Positions 37,832-48,882 of a stretch of DNA of 64,000 nucleotides are shown here, one piece after another. The stretch comes from Porticoccaceae bacterium. Its GTDB lineage: Bacteria; Pseudomonadota; Gammaproteobacteria; Pseudomonadales; Porticoccaceae. The position numbers and the translations under genes were made by a program. The notes beneath the pieces were generated by a model. That model did not search any database and was not told where the DNA came from. It saw only the letters and a program-made list of their open reading frames with translations. Positions within the stretch are counted from its first letter, which is position 1, and each line of letters opens with the position of its first letter. Where the stretch lies: assembly GCA_023228865.1 (NCBI GenBank), contig JALOAH010000002.1:51579-115578 (forward strand), written 5' to 3'.

Positions 37832-38605
37832 ATGGAATACGAATTTACATGGCTGAGCCTGAGCCTCCTGGTCATCGCCGGGGTGCTCTCTGGGTTTATC
37901 AACACTCTCGCCGGTGGCGGTTCCCTGCTGACGTTACCGGCACTGCTGTTGCTGGGAATGCCCGCCGATATTGCCAATGCTACCAACCGGGTGGGTGTGT
38001 TGCTGCAATCCCTTGAAGGAGTGCGCGGCTTCAACCGCTATGGCATGCTCGCCAAAAATGCCCTGGTGCCCATTTTGGCACCTACGGTAGCTGGCTCTCT
38101 GGTGGGCGCATTGATAGCGTCCTATTTGCCACCAGCACTTCTCGAACCCGTCCTGCTGGTCACCCTTGTCGCCATGGCAGTTGTTCTGGTAGTACATCCG
38201 ACTACAGTGTCGCCACCGCCAGGCACTGTGCCTCTGTCAGTAAGCGAGTCGCCAGCGGGTTTTATAGGCTTGTTTGTGGCGGGATTGTACGGCGGCTTTG
38301 TTCAGGCGGGAGTGGGCTTTGTATTGATTTTTGCCCTGGCGGGAATTTTGCGCTACGACCTGGTGCGCGCCAATGCCCTGAAAATGGCCGCCACCGGCAT
38401 TTTCAGCGCCGTCGCCCTGGCGGTGTTTGTGGTTCGCGACCAGGTTCTGTGGATTCCCGGACTGATTCTTGCCGCCGCCACCGTTGTCGGGGTGAGGCTG
38501 TCGGTGGGTTTCGCCATCTCCGTCAACCAACAAATACTGCGCTGGTTTTTGCTGGTTATCGTCATTGCCTCCTGCTTGGCGGCCTGGCTTGGCGGTGCCC
38601 AGTAA
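37832..38605 (+). CDS. TauE/SafE family permease
   Basis: 257 residues from ATG 37832. Eight membrane helices in two repeats; the family pattern is visible as GFINTLAGGGSLLTLPALLLLG (helix 1) and GFVQAGVGFVLIFAL in the second half. The family exports sulfite, sulfoacetate or other small anions; substrate here unknown. Starts 68 bases behind the peptidase gene and its terminator. Confidence 0.88.
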   Translation: MEYEFTWLSLSLLVIAGVLSGFINTLAGGGSLLTLPALLLLGMPADIANATNRVGVLLQSLEGVRGFNRYGMLAKNALVPILAPTVAGSLVGALIASYLPPALLEPVLLVTLVAMAVVLVVHPTTVSPPPGTVPLSVSESPAGFIGLFVAGLYGGFVQAGVGFVLIFALAGILRYDLVRANALKMAATGIFSAVALAVFVVRDQVLWIPGLILAAATVVGVRLSVGFAISVNQQILRWFLLVIVIASCLAAWLGGAQ

Positions 38606-38720
38606 AGGAAAGCGCCTGAACATACTTTAAAAACTTGCCATCACCCGCTATTCCCCGGCTTTTGCCCCGGCGTATACTTAACAGGGAATATCGACAGCGG
38701 TTCGGAACAGGGGTTGTTTC

Positions 38721-40487
38721 TTGAGCACCACAGGCATTTTGACATTTATCGGCGGCATCGGCCTTTTTTTACTGGGCATGCGCCTGATGACGGATGGCCT
38801 CAAGGTGGCCGCGGGCGATACCCTCAGAGCCATTCTAACCACGGCAACCCGCAGCCCTGGCCGCGGCCTGGCATCCGGAGTTCTTATCACCGCCATGGTG
38901 CAATCATCCGGCGCGGTTATTTTTGCCACCATTGGTTTTGTCAATGCCGGTCTACTGACCCTTTCCCAGTCCATAGGCATCATTCTCGGCAGCAATCTCG
39001 GCACCACATTGACATCCTGGATCGTCGCTCTTCTCGGCTTTAATGTGGATTTGCAAACAATGGCCATGCCCGCCGTTGGCCTCGGCATGGCGCTTTGGAT
39101 TGCCTTCGGCTCCTTGCAGCGCGGGGCTCTGGGTCAGGCTCTGGTGGGCTTCGGCATTTTTTTCCTCGGCATTGATGTTCTCAGGGACAGTTTTACCAAT
39201 ATCGGCGATGTCATCGAACTTGAGGGCTGGGCTGATCGCGGCGGCTTTAGCTTGCTGATATTTACCCTTATCGGCCTGTTTATGACCATTTTGATGCAAT
39301 CTTCCAGTGCCGCCCTGGCGGTTACACTGACGGCTGCCGCAGGGGGATTGATTCCCTTTAACGCCGCCGCTGCCATGATCATTGGCGCCAATGTCGGCAC
39401 CACATCCACCGCTGCTCTCGCCGTGATAGGGGCAACGGCACCGGCAAAACGCGCCGCCAGTGCCCATGTTATTTTTAACATCATAACCGCCATTGTTGCC
39501 TTCACCCTGTTGGCGCCGCTGCTATGGCTGGTGTCGGGCATCGCCGCTTTATTTGGCTTTGCCAGCCAGATCGCGGTTTTGCTCGCCATTTTCCACACCA
39601 TGACCAAACTTCTCGGCATTGCCATTACCTGGCCGCTACTGAACGGAATGGTGGCATTTCTCGAGCGCCGCTTTCGCTCCATCGAGGAAGACCAAAGTCG
39701 GCCAAAATACCTGGATTCAAACATTCTTGCCGCCCCGGCGCTGGCTCTGGACGCCCTGATTCTGGAATTAAAACGCATGAGCCAAATCGCCCGCCATCTT
39801 GCCCAGGAAGCCATCAGCGCCGAAAATGGCAGCAGCGAGCACATGAACACCGGGCGCAATACCCTCGATAAACTCAATGGCGATATCAGCGAATTTGTCA
39901 GTGGCATGGCGCGCTACGCCGCGGAGTCCCGGGTTGCCAACCTCCTGCCCGACGCCCTGCGCGTCAGCCACTACCTGGTGGAGGTGAGTGAAAGCGCGCT
40001 GGTGTTTTCCCGCCTTCATGCCCAGGCAATTGTTGATGATCCGGGATTGTTAACCGCGCGCAACGAGCTGTGGCGCAGTGCCGTCAGCCTGCTTTCGCGA
40101 ACGGATATGGAAACCACCGCCACAACCGCCGCCGAACTCCAGCACCTGCGCGACGGTTTTGAACACGATTACCAATCACTGAAAAGCCAGTTACTGCGCG
40201 CGGGCACCACCGGCGCACTCACTCCCAGGCGCATGGCGCTGCTGTTGGAACAGTTGAGTGCGCTCCACCGCATAGTGGATCAGGCCACCAAAAGCGCCCT
40301 CTACCTGGAGCGGGTTATCAGCCAGCACCTCGGTAAAGAATTGCCGCCTGCAGCCACAGTAAGCGATGAAAATCGAGTGCCTGATCAAAATCCGCCGTCA
40401 ACGGCAAGTGCGCTTTACCCTCCTGATAGCAGTGGCGCAAGCAGTGAAAATACTGATGAAAATAGGCTAGAGCCAACCACCAAATAA
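38721..40487 (+). CDS. Na/Pi cotransporter family protein
   Basis: 588 residues, TTG start with AGGGG in front. N-terminal NptA/PhoU-type transporter with two inverted repeats whose QSS motifs are readable: MVQSSGAVIF (about 56) and MQSSSAALAVTL (about 192), plus GTTLTSW and GANVGTTSTA. After about residue 320 comes a cytoplasmic PhoU-like helical domain. The last 40 residues are polar and low in complexity. Such proteins import or export phosphate with Na+. Confidence 0.9.
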   Translation: MSTTGILTFIGGIGLFLLGMRLMTDGLKVAAGDTLRAILTTATRSPGRGLASGVLITAMVQSSGAVIFATIGFVNAGLLTLSQSIGIILGSNLGTTLTSWIVALLGFNVDLQTMAMPAVGLGMALWIAFGSLQRGALGQALVGFGIFFLGIDVLRDSFTNIGDVIELEGWADRGGFSLLIFTLIGLFMTILMQSSSAALAVTLTAAAGGLIPFNAAAAMIIGANVGTTSTAALAVIGATAPAKRAASAHVIFNIITAIVAFTLLAPLLWLVSGIAALFGFASQIAVLLAIFHTMTKLLGIAITWPLLNGMVAFLERRFRSIEEDQSRPKYLDSNILAAPALALDALILELKRMSQIARHLAQEAISAENGSSEHMNTGRNTLDKLNGDISEFVSGMARYAAESRVANLLPDALRVSHYLVEVSESALVFSRLHAQAIVDDPGLLTARNELWRSAVSLLSRTDMETTATTAAELQHLRDGFEHDYQSLKSQLLRAGTTGALTPRRMALLLEQLSALHRIVDQATKSALYLERVISQHLGKELPPAATVSDENRVPDQNPPSTASALYPPDSSGASSENTDENRLEPTTK

Positions 40488-40789
40488 CTCAAAAATCCTC
40501 AACCTGCTTTTCACTTAAGCTACCTGGCCGTTATTGCCCTTTAAAAACAACAATGCACTTAATCCAATGCAGTTGCCGCATTTTCTGCATCAGGTGCGCT
40601 AATACTTGCAACCGAACAAGGGTTTCCCGCCAGGTTTACTTGAATCCTGGCGGTGGAATCCAAAGTACTGGGTCTTGAATCTTGAATTCCAAGTTGTTCA
40701 CAATTTAAGACCTGTCACCTTACCCTGCCAGGCAATAGAAAGTGTATGCTGCCGTGTAGAACACACACCTGAAAAAAGGAGAATACCCT
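40488..40789. other. Non-coding stretch before the VOC gene
   Basis: 302 bases without a convincing gene. It contains one perfect 8-base inverted repeat, 40627-40634 (CCGCCAGG) with 40646-40653, loop 11. The sequence is more AT-rich than its surroundings and looks like a decay zone. A good ribosome site (AGGAG, 40777-40781) ends it. Confidence 0.5.
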
Positions 40790-41179
40790 ACGTTTAGCCA
40801 TGTAATAATCGGTTCAAACGATATTGAAAAATCAAAAACTTTCTACGATGCCATTATGGCAGTCTTGGACTATCCAGAAGGCGTTATCGATGACAGTGGC
40901 CGCTGCCTTTATATGAGCCCGCAGGGTTTGTTGGGTATCACCAAGCCGATCAATGGTGAACCAGCAACCCATGGCAATGGTATGACCATTGGTTTTAGCG
41001 TCAGTAGTCCAGCATTGGTTGATGCATGGCATGCCGCCGGTGTGGCACATGGAGGAACAACCTGTGAAGATCCTCCAGGTATTCGCACCAGTGGTGACAT
41101 GAAGCTCTATCTTGCTTATTTGCGCGATCCAGCAGGCAATAAACTATGTGCTACTCACTTCATGTCAGCCGAGGGTTAG
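40790..41179 (+). CDS. VOC-family (glyoxalase-like) protein with ACG in start position
   Basis: 129 residues if translated from ACG 40790. The protein begins (T)FSHVIIGSNDIEKSKTFYDAIM and continues through YMSPQGLLGITKP, GMTIGFSVSSPALVDAWHAAG and YLAYLRDPAGNKLCATH, a complete one-domain VOC fold as in lactoylglutathione lyase-like proteins. Between the in-frame stop 40757-40759 and ATG 40856 there is no ATG, GTG or TTG. ACG stands 8 bases behind AGGAG, exactly where homologues have ATG. Either ACG initiates weakly or the gene has lost its start. ATG 40856 would drop the first strand and helix. Confidence 0.75.
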   Translation, partial: TFSHVIIGSNDIEKSKTFYDAIMAVLDYPEGVIDDSGRCLYMSPQGLLGITKPINGEPATHGNGMTIGFSVSSPALVDAWHAAGVAHGGTTCEDPPGIRTSGDMKLYLAYLRDPAGNKLCATHFMSAEG

Positions 41180-41213
41180 GGATCTCTGCACAACCTGGCA
41201 AAGCCCCGAAGGG

Positions 41214-41253
41214 CGGGAATCTAGACTTGATTGATTTTTCAAGACTCCCGCCT
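41214..41253. repeat. Imperfect hairpin repeat upstream of the SMR remnant
   Basis: GGCGGGA...CTTGA pairs with TCAAG..TCCCGCC around a T-rich loop. It stands where the 5' part of the exporter gene should be and may be the scar of a small mobile repeat. No target duplication was identified. Confidence 0.4.
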
Positions 41254-41370
41254 GAGCGCACTCTTGTGCGGAATAAACGGAAACTGTTGCCCTTAAACCT
41301 GAAGTAGTAAGGAGTTTGAAGCATACCCAGGACACTGAGACTTAAATGAGAGCCGTCTTTCCTGCGCAGG

Positions 41371-41647
41371 CATGGCGGCAATTGGGTTAAAGTACACCAA
41401 TGGCTTCACCAAGCTCTAGCCTACGTTGGGAACAGTTTTTTCATTGGTTGCCAGTTTTGTCTTGCTAGGCTTGGCGGTGAAAAACTTGCCGGTCGGTACA
41501 GCCTACGCAATATGGGTCGGCATTGGCGCTATTGGTACGGCTGTTTTGGGTATATTTTTGCTTGGCGAGCCAGCTGGTGCTCTCAAGCTAATGAGTTTGG
41601 CGCTAATTTGTGCGGGCATTGCCGGTCTCAAACTGGCTCATGCCTAA
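41371..41647 (+). pseudogene. SMR exporter remnant (SugE/Gdx-like)
   Basis: The frame MAAIGLKYTNGFTKL, then TAG 41417-41419, then PTLGTVFSL and onward to SLALICAGIAGLKLAHA reproduces helices 1(end)-4 of SugE-type small multidrug resistance proteins, including the NLPVGTAYAIWVGIGAIG signature. Homologues have Trp or Thr at the TAG position and about 20 further N-terminal residues including the essential Glu, which are missing here. With an internal stop and no 5' part, the gene is broken. The intact 3' half is well conserved, so the loss seems recent. Confidence 0.8.
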
Positions 41648-41676
41648 CACCCACATTGTTTACCAGACAACCTCCC

Positions 41677-42078
41677 ATGGCAACAAACCACCTGTGGACA
41701 CCGAAGAAAGTGAAGATTGGCGCATTTCTATTGTGCTTCTTCATTGCCGGCATTCCATCTTGGACAACTCCGTACACCGATGTCACCGTGCCCAATTCAT
41801 TTTTCCGGATCGGGATCCTGGTGGCCTTCGTTGCAGCGGCGGTGTTGGCTAACCGCTTCGGCTTCATGCAGGGGTTAGTTAATGTTGGGGCTGTATTCCC
41901 CGCTGTATTGATGGTACGGGTTGTCGTTGAAGGGATCATGGAACCCAGCCGTCACAACCTTTGGCCACTGGCCTTAATCATTGTTCTTATATTGGGTTTG
42001 ATCGTCGCTGGAGCAGGAGCCACTTTGGGGTGGTTGGTATCCAGGTTTCTCGGGCAGGGTTCTCGTGAAGATTGTTGA
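41677..42078 (+). CDS. Small membrane protein of unknown function
   Basis: 133 residues from ATG 41677. Four hydrophobic segments (about 12-27, 45-60, 68-90 and 98-122) with short polar loops; PSWTTPYTDVTVPNSFFR lies in the first loop. I do not recognise the family. No good ribosome site. It follows the SMR remnant by 29 bases and may once have shared its transcript. Confidence 0.6.
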   Translation: MATNHLWTPKKVKIGAFLLCFFIAGIPSWTTPYTDVTVPNSFFRIGILVAFVAAAVLANRFGFMQGLVNVGAVFPAVLMVRVVVEGIMEPSRHNLWPLALIIVLILGLIVAGAGATLGWLVSRFLGQGSREDC

Positions 42079-42135
42079 TAGTGCCACCGACGGGATAAAG
42101 CCGCGCACCTGCTTGCGGAGTTAAACGACAGGAAT

Positions 42136-42540
42136 ATGGACAGCCCTTGGTATCAACTCCTCGCCGATACAGTGCTTCTCGTGCACTTCGCCATTGTCCT
42201 GTTTGTCGTCGGCGGCTTGGCGATTATCCTTATCGGCAATCTTCGCCGCTGGTGCTGGGTCAACAACCTGTGGTTTCGCCTTGCCCATGCTGCGGCCATT
42301 GGTATTGTGGTTGCGCAGGCCTGGCTCGGCAGAATCTGCCCGCTCACGGTTCTTGAGTCCTGGCTGCGCCGGCAGGCAGGGGAGGCCTCGTACAGCGCCA
42401 GTTTTGTTGAGTACTGGGTTCAGCGGGTTTTGTACTTCGAGGCGCCACTCTGGTTATTCGCAGTTGTGTATACAGTTTTCGCTTTGCTCGTACTGGCGGC
42501 CTGGTGGTATTTTCCACCGAGAAGAGGTGCTCGCCGCTAA
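42136..42540 (+). CDS. DUF2784 membrane protein
   Basis: 134 residues, four membrane helices. The family features are visible: LVHFAIVLFVVGGL (helix 1), FRLAHAAAIGIVVAQAWLGRICPLTVLESWLRR, SASFVEYWVQRVLYFEAP, and a PPRRGARR tail. Function of DUF2784 proteins is unknown. AGGAATATG precedes the start. Confidence 0.85.
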   Translation: MDSPWYQLLADTVLLVHFAIVLFVVGGLAIILIGNLRRWCWVNNLWFRLAHAAAIGIVVAQAWLGRICPLTVLESWLRRQAGEASYSASFVEYWVQRVLYFEAPLWLFAVVYTVFALLVLAAWWYFPPRRGARR

Positions 42541-42690
42541 GCTGTCACTACAGCGGGTCACTGCGAACCTGCAACTGTTTCGCTGTGGATTCGCCAGCCC
42601 TGAAGAGCCTGTCTGCCATCCGCTTTAGATTCTCTGTTTCAGCACCCCAGTGAAGTTTTTGGGGCGCAGAGTGCAGAGATTTGCTGGCTT

Positions 42691-44520
42691 TTATTCCACT
42701 GTCACCGACTTCGCCAGGTTACGGGGCTGATCCACGTCGGTGCCTTTGAGCACAGCCACATGGTAGGCCAGCAACTGCAGGGGGATGGTGTAAATAATCG
42801 GCTCCAGGCTTTTCGGGACATGGGGCAGGTTGATCACTGTTATACCCACTTCATTTTTAAAACCGGCGTTGGCGTCGGCAAAGACGTAGAGCTTACCGCC
42901 CCGCGCCTGAACTTCGTGGAGGTTGGATTTGAGCTTTTCCAGCAGGTCGTTATTGGGCGCCACTGCCACCACCGGCATGTCATCGTCCACCAGCGCCAGC
43001 GGGCCGTGCTTGAGTTCACCGGCTGGGTAGGCTTCGGCATGGATATAGGAGATTTCTTTGAGCTTTAAGGCGCCCTCCAGAGCAATGGGATACTGGGCGC
43101 CGCGGCCGAGAAAGAGGGCGTGGTGTTTTTCGACAAAGCATTCAAAAGTGTTTTCAATTTGTGTATCCAACGCAAGCACCTGTTGCGCAAGGCCGGGCAG
43201 TTGGTGGAGGGCTTCAACCAGTTGGCTTTCCTGTTCCTCACTGAGGCCACGGGTTTTGGCAAGGGCAATAGCCAACATTTGCAGGGCAACCAGTTGGGTG
43301 GTAAACGCCTTGGTGGAGGCCACACCGATTTCCGGCCCCGCCTGGGTCATCAATGACAGGTCGGATTCTCGCACCAGAGAGCTGTTGGCGACGTTGCACA
43401 CGGTCAGGGAACCCAGATAACCGGCATGTTTGCCATCCCGCAACGCCGCCAGGGTATCGGCGGTTTCTCCGGACTGGGAGATGGAGACAAACAGTGTTTT
43501 GTTTGGCACCACCACGTCGCGGTAACGGTATTCGCTGGCGACCTCCACATGGCAGGGAATCCGCGCCAGACTTTCAACCCAGTATTTGGCCACCAACCCG
43601 GCATGGAAGCTGGTGCCGCAGGCCACCAGGTGAATATTTTCCACCTCCGCCAAAAGGGCGCTCGCGGCTTGGCCAAAGGACTCCACCAGCAGATGCCTGG
43701 CGCTGATGCGACCCTGCAGAGTCGCTGCGATCACTGCCGGCTGCTCGTAGATTTCCTTGAGCATAAAGTGGCGGTAGTGGCCTCTGTCGCTGTCGCCGCT
43801 GCCGCCTTCGAGACGGGATATTTGGCGGCTAACCGGGCTGCCGGCCTTGTCTCTGATGGCAAAATTTTCCCGGCGCACTTCGACAAGATCGTCTTCTTCA
43901 AGAAACACGAAGCGGTCTGTCACCTGGCGCAGCGCCATCTGGTCGGAAGCCAAAAAGTTTTCCTCGATACCCACACCCAACACCAGGGGGCTGCCGTGGC
44001 GCACACCGACCAGAACATCGGGTTCGGCGGCATCGATAACGGCAAGGGCGTAGGCGCCCTCGAGCTGGGCGACCACTCTGCTTACGCGGTCGGCAAGGCT
44101 GCCGCCATCGGCGGAAAGTTGATGGAGGAGGTGAACAATAACTTCGGTGTCTGTTTGGGAGACAAAGGTATAACCGCTGTCCTGCAGGCGCTGCCGCAAT
44201 TGAGCATGGTTTTCAATGATGCCGTTGTGAACCACGGCCATGCCGCCGGACCGATGTGGGTGAGCATTCACTTCGCTGGGAACGCCGTGGGTTGCCCAAC
44301 GGGTATGGGCAATGCCGAGATGACTCTGGGTGGGTTGCTGCGCCAGCAAGGTTTCCAGCGCCGCCACCTTCCCGGCGGTCTTGCGGATTTGCAGTTGCCG
44401 GGCGGCGTCGATAACGGCGATGCCCGCGGAGTCGTAGCCGCGGTATTCGAGCCTGCGCAGACCTTCAACCAGAATTTCATTGACGTTGCGCTGAGCTATT
44501 GCGCCCACAATGCCACACAT
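42691..44520 (-). CDS. glmS: Glucosamine-fructose-6-phosphate aminotransferase
   Basis: 609 residues. N-terminal class II glutamine amidotransferase with catalytic Cys2 (MCGIVGA), [19 protein letters not shown] and [11 protein letters not shown]. Two SIS sugar-isomerase domains with [36 protein letters not shown] and [11 protein letters not shown]; the end [13 protein letters not shown] is the conserved C-terminus. It makes glucosamine-6-phosphate for peptidoglycan and LPS. Three bases behind glmU, forming a glmU-glmS operon. Confidence 0.97.
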   Translation of the reverse strand: MCGIVGAIAQRNVNEILVEGLRRLEYRGYDSAGIAVIDAARQLQIRKTAGKVAALETLLAQQPTQSHLGIAHTRWATHGVPSEVNAHPHRSGGMAVVHNGIIENHAQLRQRLQDSGYTFVSQTDTEVIVHLLHQLSADGGSLADRVSRVVAQLEGAYALAVIDAAEPDVLVGVRHGSPLVLGVGIEENFLASDQMALRQVTDRFVFLEEDDLVEVRRENFAIRDKAGSPVSRQISRLEGGSGDSDRGHYRHFMLKEIYEQPAVIAATLQGRISARHLLVESFGQAASALLAEVENIHLVACGTSFHAGLVAKYWVESLARIPCHVEVASEYRYRDVVVPNKTLFVSISQSGETADTLAALRDGKHAGYLGSLTVCNVANSSLVRESDLSLMTQAGPEIGVASTKAFTTQLVALQMLAIALAKTRGLSEEQESQLVEALHQLPGLAQQVLALDTQIENTFECFVEKHHALFLGRGAQYPIALEGALKLKEISYIHAEAYPAGELKHGPLALVDDDMPVVAVAPNNDLLEKLKSNLHEVQARGGKLYVFADANAGFKNEVGITVINLPHVPKSLEPIIYTIPLQLLAYHVAVLKGTDVDQPRNLAKSVTVE

Positions 44521-44523
44521 AGA

Positions 44524-45897
44524 CTAATCCTTTTTCAGTTTCTGAGGCCGCTGCCAGCCGTCGAGGTTTTTCTGGCGAGCGCGGGCGACCGCGAGGTTGT
44601 CCGCAGCCACATCCCGAGTAATGGTGGAGCCAGCCCCCACAGTGGCATTTTTGCCCACGCTGACCGGCGCCACCAGAGCCGTGTTGGAGCCGATAAAGGC
44701 GCCGTCGCCAATCCGGGTTTGAAATTTATTGACGCCGTCGTAATTGCAGGTGATGGTGCCCGCGCCAATATTGGCATGGTCGCCGATGGTGGCATCGCCG
44801 ATATAGCTGAGGTGGTTAACCTTGCTGCCAGCGCCGATGTCCGCTTTTTTGGTTTCAACAAAATTGCCGATGCGGGCGGCCTTGCGCAATACGGTTCCCG
44901 GCCGCAGCCGCGCAAAGGGACCGACGTCGACATTGTCCTCCAGGGTTACCGGACCCTCGATGACCGTATTGGCCTTGATGACCACGTTGTCACCAATGAC
45001 CGCATCTTTGATGGTGCAGTTGGCGCCGATACTGACATTGGCACCCAGCACTACATCGCCCTCAAAAACCGCATTGATGTCGATAAAGGAATCGGCACCA
45101 CAACGGAGGCTGCCGCGACAATCAAAGCGGCTGGCATCGGCGATGGTGACACCGGCCGCCATAAGTTTTTCGGCCTGTTGATATTGGCAATAACGCTCCA
45201 GTTGATGGAGTTGACTGCGGTTGTTGACCCCCTGAGTTTCCATACTGTTGGCAGGTTGAAGGCTGGCAATCTGTATCCCGGCTTGCGCGGCGATAGCGAT
45301 CAAATCCGTGAGATAGTATTCCCCCTGGGCGTTGTTGTTTTCCAGCTGGGGCAGCCAGGTTTTTAATTTTTCCGCCTGCAGCGCCATGACCCCGGTATTC
45401 ACTTCCGGAATCAGTTTCTGCTCCGGGGTTGCATCCTTTTCCTCAACGATGGCGACCACCGCGCCCTGTTGGTTCCGCAGGATGCGGCCATAGCCTGTAG
45501 GGTCAGCCATAGTCACGGTAAGCAATGCCATAGAGGAATCAGAGACTTTTTCAACCAGCTGGCTGAGGGTGGTTGCGGCAATTAAGGGCACATCACCGTA
45601 TAAAACCAAAACCACGGATTTGTCGTGGATAAAAGGCGCCGCCTGTTGCACCGCATGACCCGTCCCCAGCTGCTGGTGCTGGCTGATCCACTGAATGTCG
45701 TCATTGGCAAAGGTTTGGCTAATTTGCTCACTGCCGTGACCAATGACCACACTGATACTGGCATCCGGCAGGGTTTTGGCGGTGTCGATGACATGACCCA
45801 GCAGGGGCTTTCCCGCGAGGGGATGGAGAACCTTGGGCAGGGAGGATTTCATGCGCGTACCTTTGCCCGCCGCGAGTATAACCACATCGATCGCCAT
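44524..45897 (-). CDS. glmU: Bifunctional GlmU (GlcNAc-1-P uridyltransferase / GlcN-1-P acetyltransferase)
   Basis: 457 residues from ATG 45897, preceded by GGAG; the eight extra codons upstream are not conserved. N-terminal pyrophosphorylase with LAAGKGTRMKSSLPKVLHPLAGKP and YGDVPLI, linker, then the left-handed beta helix of hexapeptide repeats with the acetyltransferase site around FVETKKADIGAGSKVNHLSYIGD and NYDGVNK. It makes UDP-GlcNAc from the GlmS/GlmM product. Confidence 0.97.
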   Translation of the reverse strand: MAIDVVILAAGKGTRMKSSLPKVLHPLAGKPLLGHVIDTAKTLPDASISVVIGHGSEQISQTFANDDIQWISQHQQLGTGHAVQQAAPFIHDKSVVLVLYGDVPLIAATTLSQLVEKVSDSSMALLTVTMADPTGYGRILRNQQGAVVAIVEEKDATPEQKLIPEVNTGVMALQAEKLKTWLPQLENNNAQGEYYLTDLIAIAAQAGIQIASLQPANSMETQGVNNRSQLHQLERYCQYQQAEKLMAAGVTIADASRFDCRGSLRCGADSFIDINAVFEGDVVLGANVSIGANCTIKDAVIGDNVVIKANTVIEGPVTLEDNVDVGPFARLRPGTVLRKAARIGNFVETKKADIGAGSKVNHLSYIGDATIGDHANIGAGTITCNYDGVNKFQTRIGDGAFIGSNTALVAPVSVGKNATVGAGSTITRDVAADNLAVARARQKNLDGWQRPQKLKKD

Positions 45898-45996
45898 GAA
45901 TGTCTCCTCTGTTTTTGCCATTTTATGCCCAATAGGCCGTTTGGCGAAGCTTTAATAGCCACCGCTCACTGGTGCCTTGCCATTAATCCGGCTCAC

Positions 45997-46025
45997 AAAA
46001 AAAGGCAGCCGAAGCTGCCTTTTTT
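45997..46025. terminator. Bidirectional Rho-independent terminator at the end of the atp operon
   Basis: Stem GGCAGC/GCTGCC with loop CGAA, flanked by seven A on one side and six T on the other, so it works on both strands. It lies 44 bases behind atpC and before glmU on the minus strand. Confidence 0.93.
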
Positions 46026-46068
46026 CTGCATTGCCTTTAAGGCAGAGCTTTTCCCCTGAGAAGCGGGT

Positions 46069-46494
46069 TTATTTCTTGGCCTTGCGGCGAATTTCTTCGA
46101 TGGTGCGCAGCTGAGCCGCCGCTTCAGCGAGCTGGGAAGCGGCGCGGGAGTAGTTAAACTCGCCGCTCTGGTTGTGCATTTGCTGCTCCGCCAGTTTTTT
46201 CGCTTCCAGGGCAGAGGCTTCATCGAGATCATCCGCCCTCAGCGCTGTATCCGCAAGAATGGACACCGCGTGGGGCTGAACTTCTATATAGCCACCAGAA
46301 AGATAGTAAATCTCTTCCTCACCATTCTGCTTGATCATGCGCACTGGACCCGGTTTCAGATCCGTGAGCAGCGGGGCGTGACCATAATTCACACCCAGAT
46401 CGCCCTGAGAACCGGAAACAACAACCATTTCCACCAACCCTGCAAACAGGGATTCTTCCGCACTAACAATATCGCAGTGAACAGTCATCGCCAT
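46069..46494 (-). CDS. atpC: ATP synthase F1 subunit epsilon
   Basis: 141 residues. N-terminal beta sandwich ([57 protein letters not shown]) and C-terminal helical hairpin ([12 protein letters not shown] ... [14 protein letters not shown]) that inhibits ATP hydrolysis. Last gene of the atpIBEFHAGDC operon. Confidence 0.96.
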   Translation of the reverse strand: MAMTVHCDIVSAEESLFAGLVEMVVVSGSQGDLGVNYGHAPLLTDLKPGPVRMIKQNGEEEIYYLSGGYIEVQPHAVSILADTALRADDLDEASALEAKKLAEQQMHNQSGEFNYSRAASQLAEAAAQLRTIEEIRRKAKK

Positions 46495-46515
46495 AACCTA
46501 ACCTCGTTTCAGCTG

Positions 46516-47901
<1,386 letters not shown>

Positions 47902-47954
47902 TTAAAATCTTGCAAAATTCTTTGGTGGCCAAATTCACGACTGAACAATGTGCC

Positions 47955-48815
47955 TTAAACCGCTGCTGCGCCGCCGACAATTTCGGACAGCTCCTGGGTA
48001 ATCGCCGCCTGCCGCGCCTTGTTGTAGATAAGCTGCAACTCGCCAATCAGTTCACCGGCGTTCTCGGTGGCGTTCTTCATGGCAATCATGCGCGCGGCCT
48101 GTTCACAGGCGTTGTTTTCCACGACACCCTGATACACCTGAGATTCGATATAGCGGGTCAGCAGGCCGTCGAGGAGATCCTGGGCGTCGGGCTCGTAGAT
48201 ATAATCCCAGTGGTGACCCAGTTTTTCGCTTTTTTCCGGAAGCAGGGGCAGCAATTGCTGAATTTCCGGCTTTTGGGTCATGGTGTTGACAAAGGTATTG
48301 TTAACCACATAGAGGCGGTCAATCTTGCCGTCGTCGTAGGCATCGAGCATAACCTTAACGCTGCCAATCAGATCCGCAGCGGAGGGTTGATCACCGAGAT
48401 CCTTGACGGTGGCGACAATATTGCCACCGAGACTGCCAAAAAACGCTGCCGCTTTCGCGCCCACCGCACAGAGATCGATGCCAACACCTTTCCCCTGCCA
48501 CTCTTTCATGGCTTTGACAACAACCTTGAACAGGTTGATGTTCAAACCGCCGCAGAGACCGCGATCCGTGGACACGATGATGAAACCGACCCGCTTCACT
48601 TCCCGCTCTTCGAGATACTGGTGACGGTACTCGGACTGGGCGTTGGCGATATGGCCGATAACTGCTCGCATGCGCTGAGCGTAGGGCTTGCCAAGGGACA
48701 TGCGATCCTGGGCGCGGCGCATTTTACTCGCCGCAACCAGTTCCATCGCGCTGGTGATCTTCTGTGTGCTTTTCACACTGGTGATCTTGGTTTTAATTTC
48801 TTTTCCGACTGCCAT
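47955..48815 (-). CDS. atpG: ATP synthase F1 subunit gamma
   Basis: 286 residues. The N-terminal helix [31 protein letters not shown] and the C-terminal helix ([38 protein letters not shown]) form the rotor coiled coil; [10 protein letters not shown] is the conserved central motif. It couples proton flow through Fo to catalysis. Fourth gene from the operon end. Confidence 0.96.
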   Translation of the reverse strand: MAVGKEIKTKITSVKSTQKITSAMELVAASKMRRAQDRMSLGKPYAQRMRAVIGHIANAQSEYRHQYLEEREVKRVGFIIVSTDRGLCGGLNINLFKVVVKAMKEWQGKGVGIDLCAVGAKAAAFFGSLGGNIVATVKDLGDQPSAADLIGSVKVMLDAYDDGKIDRLYVVNNTFVNTMTQKPEIQQLLPLLPEKSEKLGHHWDYIYEPDAQDLLDGLLTRYIESQVYQGVVENNACEQAARMIAMKNATENAGELIGELQLIYNKARQAAITQELSEIVGGAAAV

Positions 48816-48882
48816 AAGCTGTTTGGCTACTCCGTTTTGGTCCGCTTCCGATTTCCGGTAAGTGGGATCAGCGCACTAATCC

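Noticed and set aside
42541..42690. Terminator behind glmS
   Set aside because: The only hairpin (CCCCA ... TGGGG near 42640-42663) is short and not followed by a T run on the minus strand.
43426..45366. Open frame of 646 codons on the plus strand
   Set aside because: Antisense to glmS and glmU, whose minus-strand motifs are complete. No recognisable protein.
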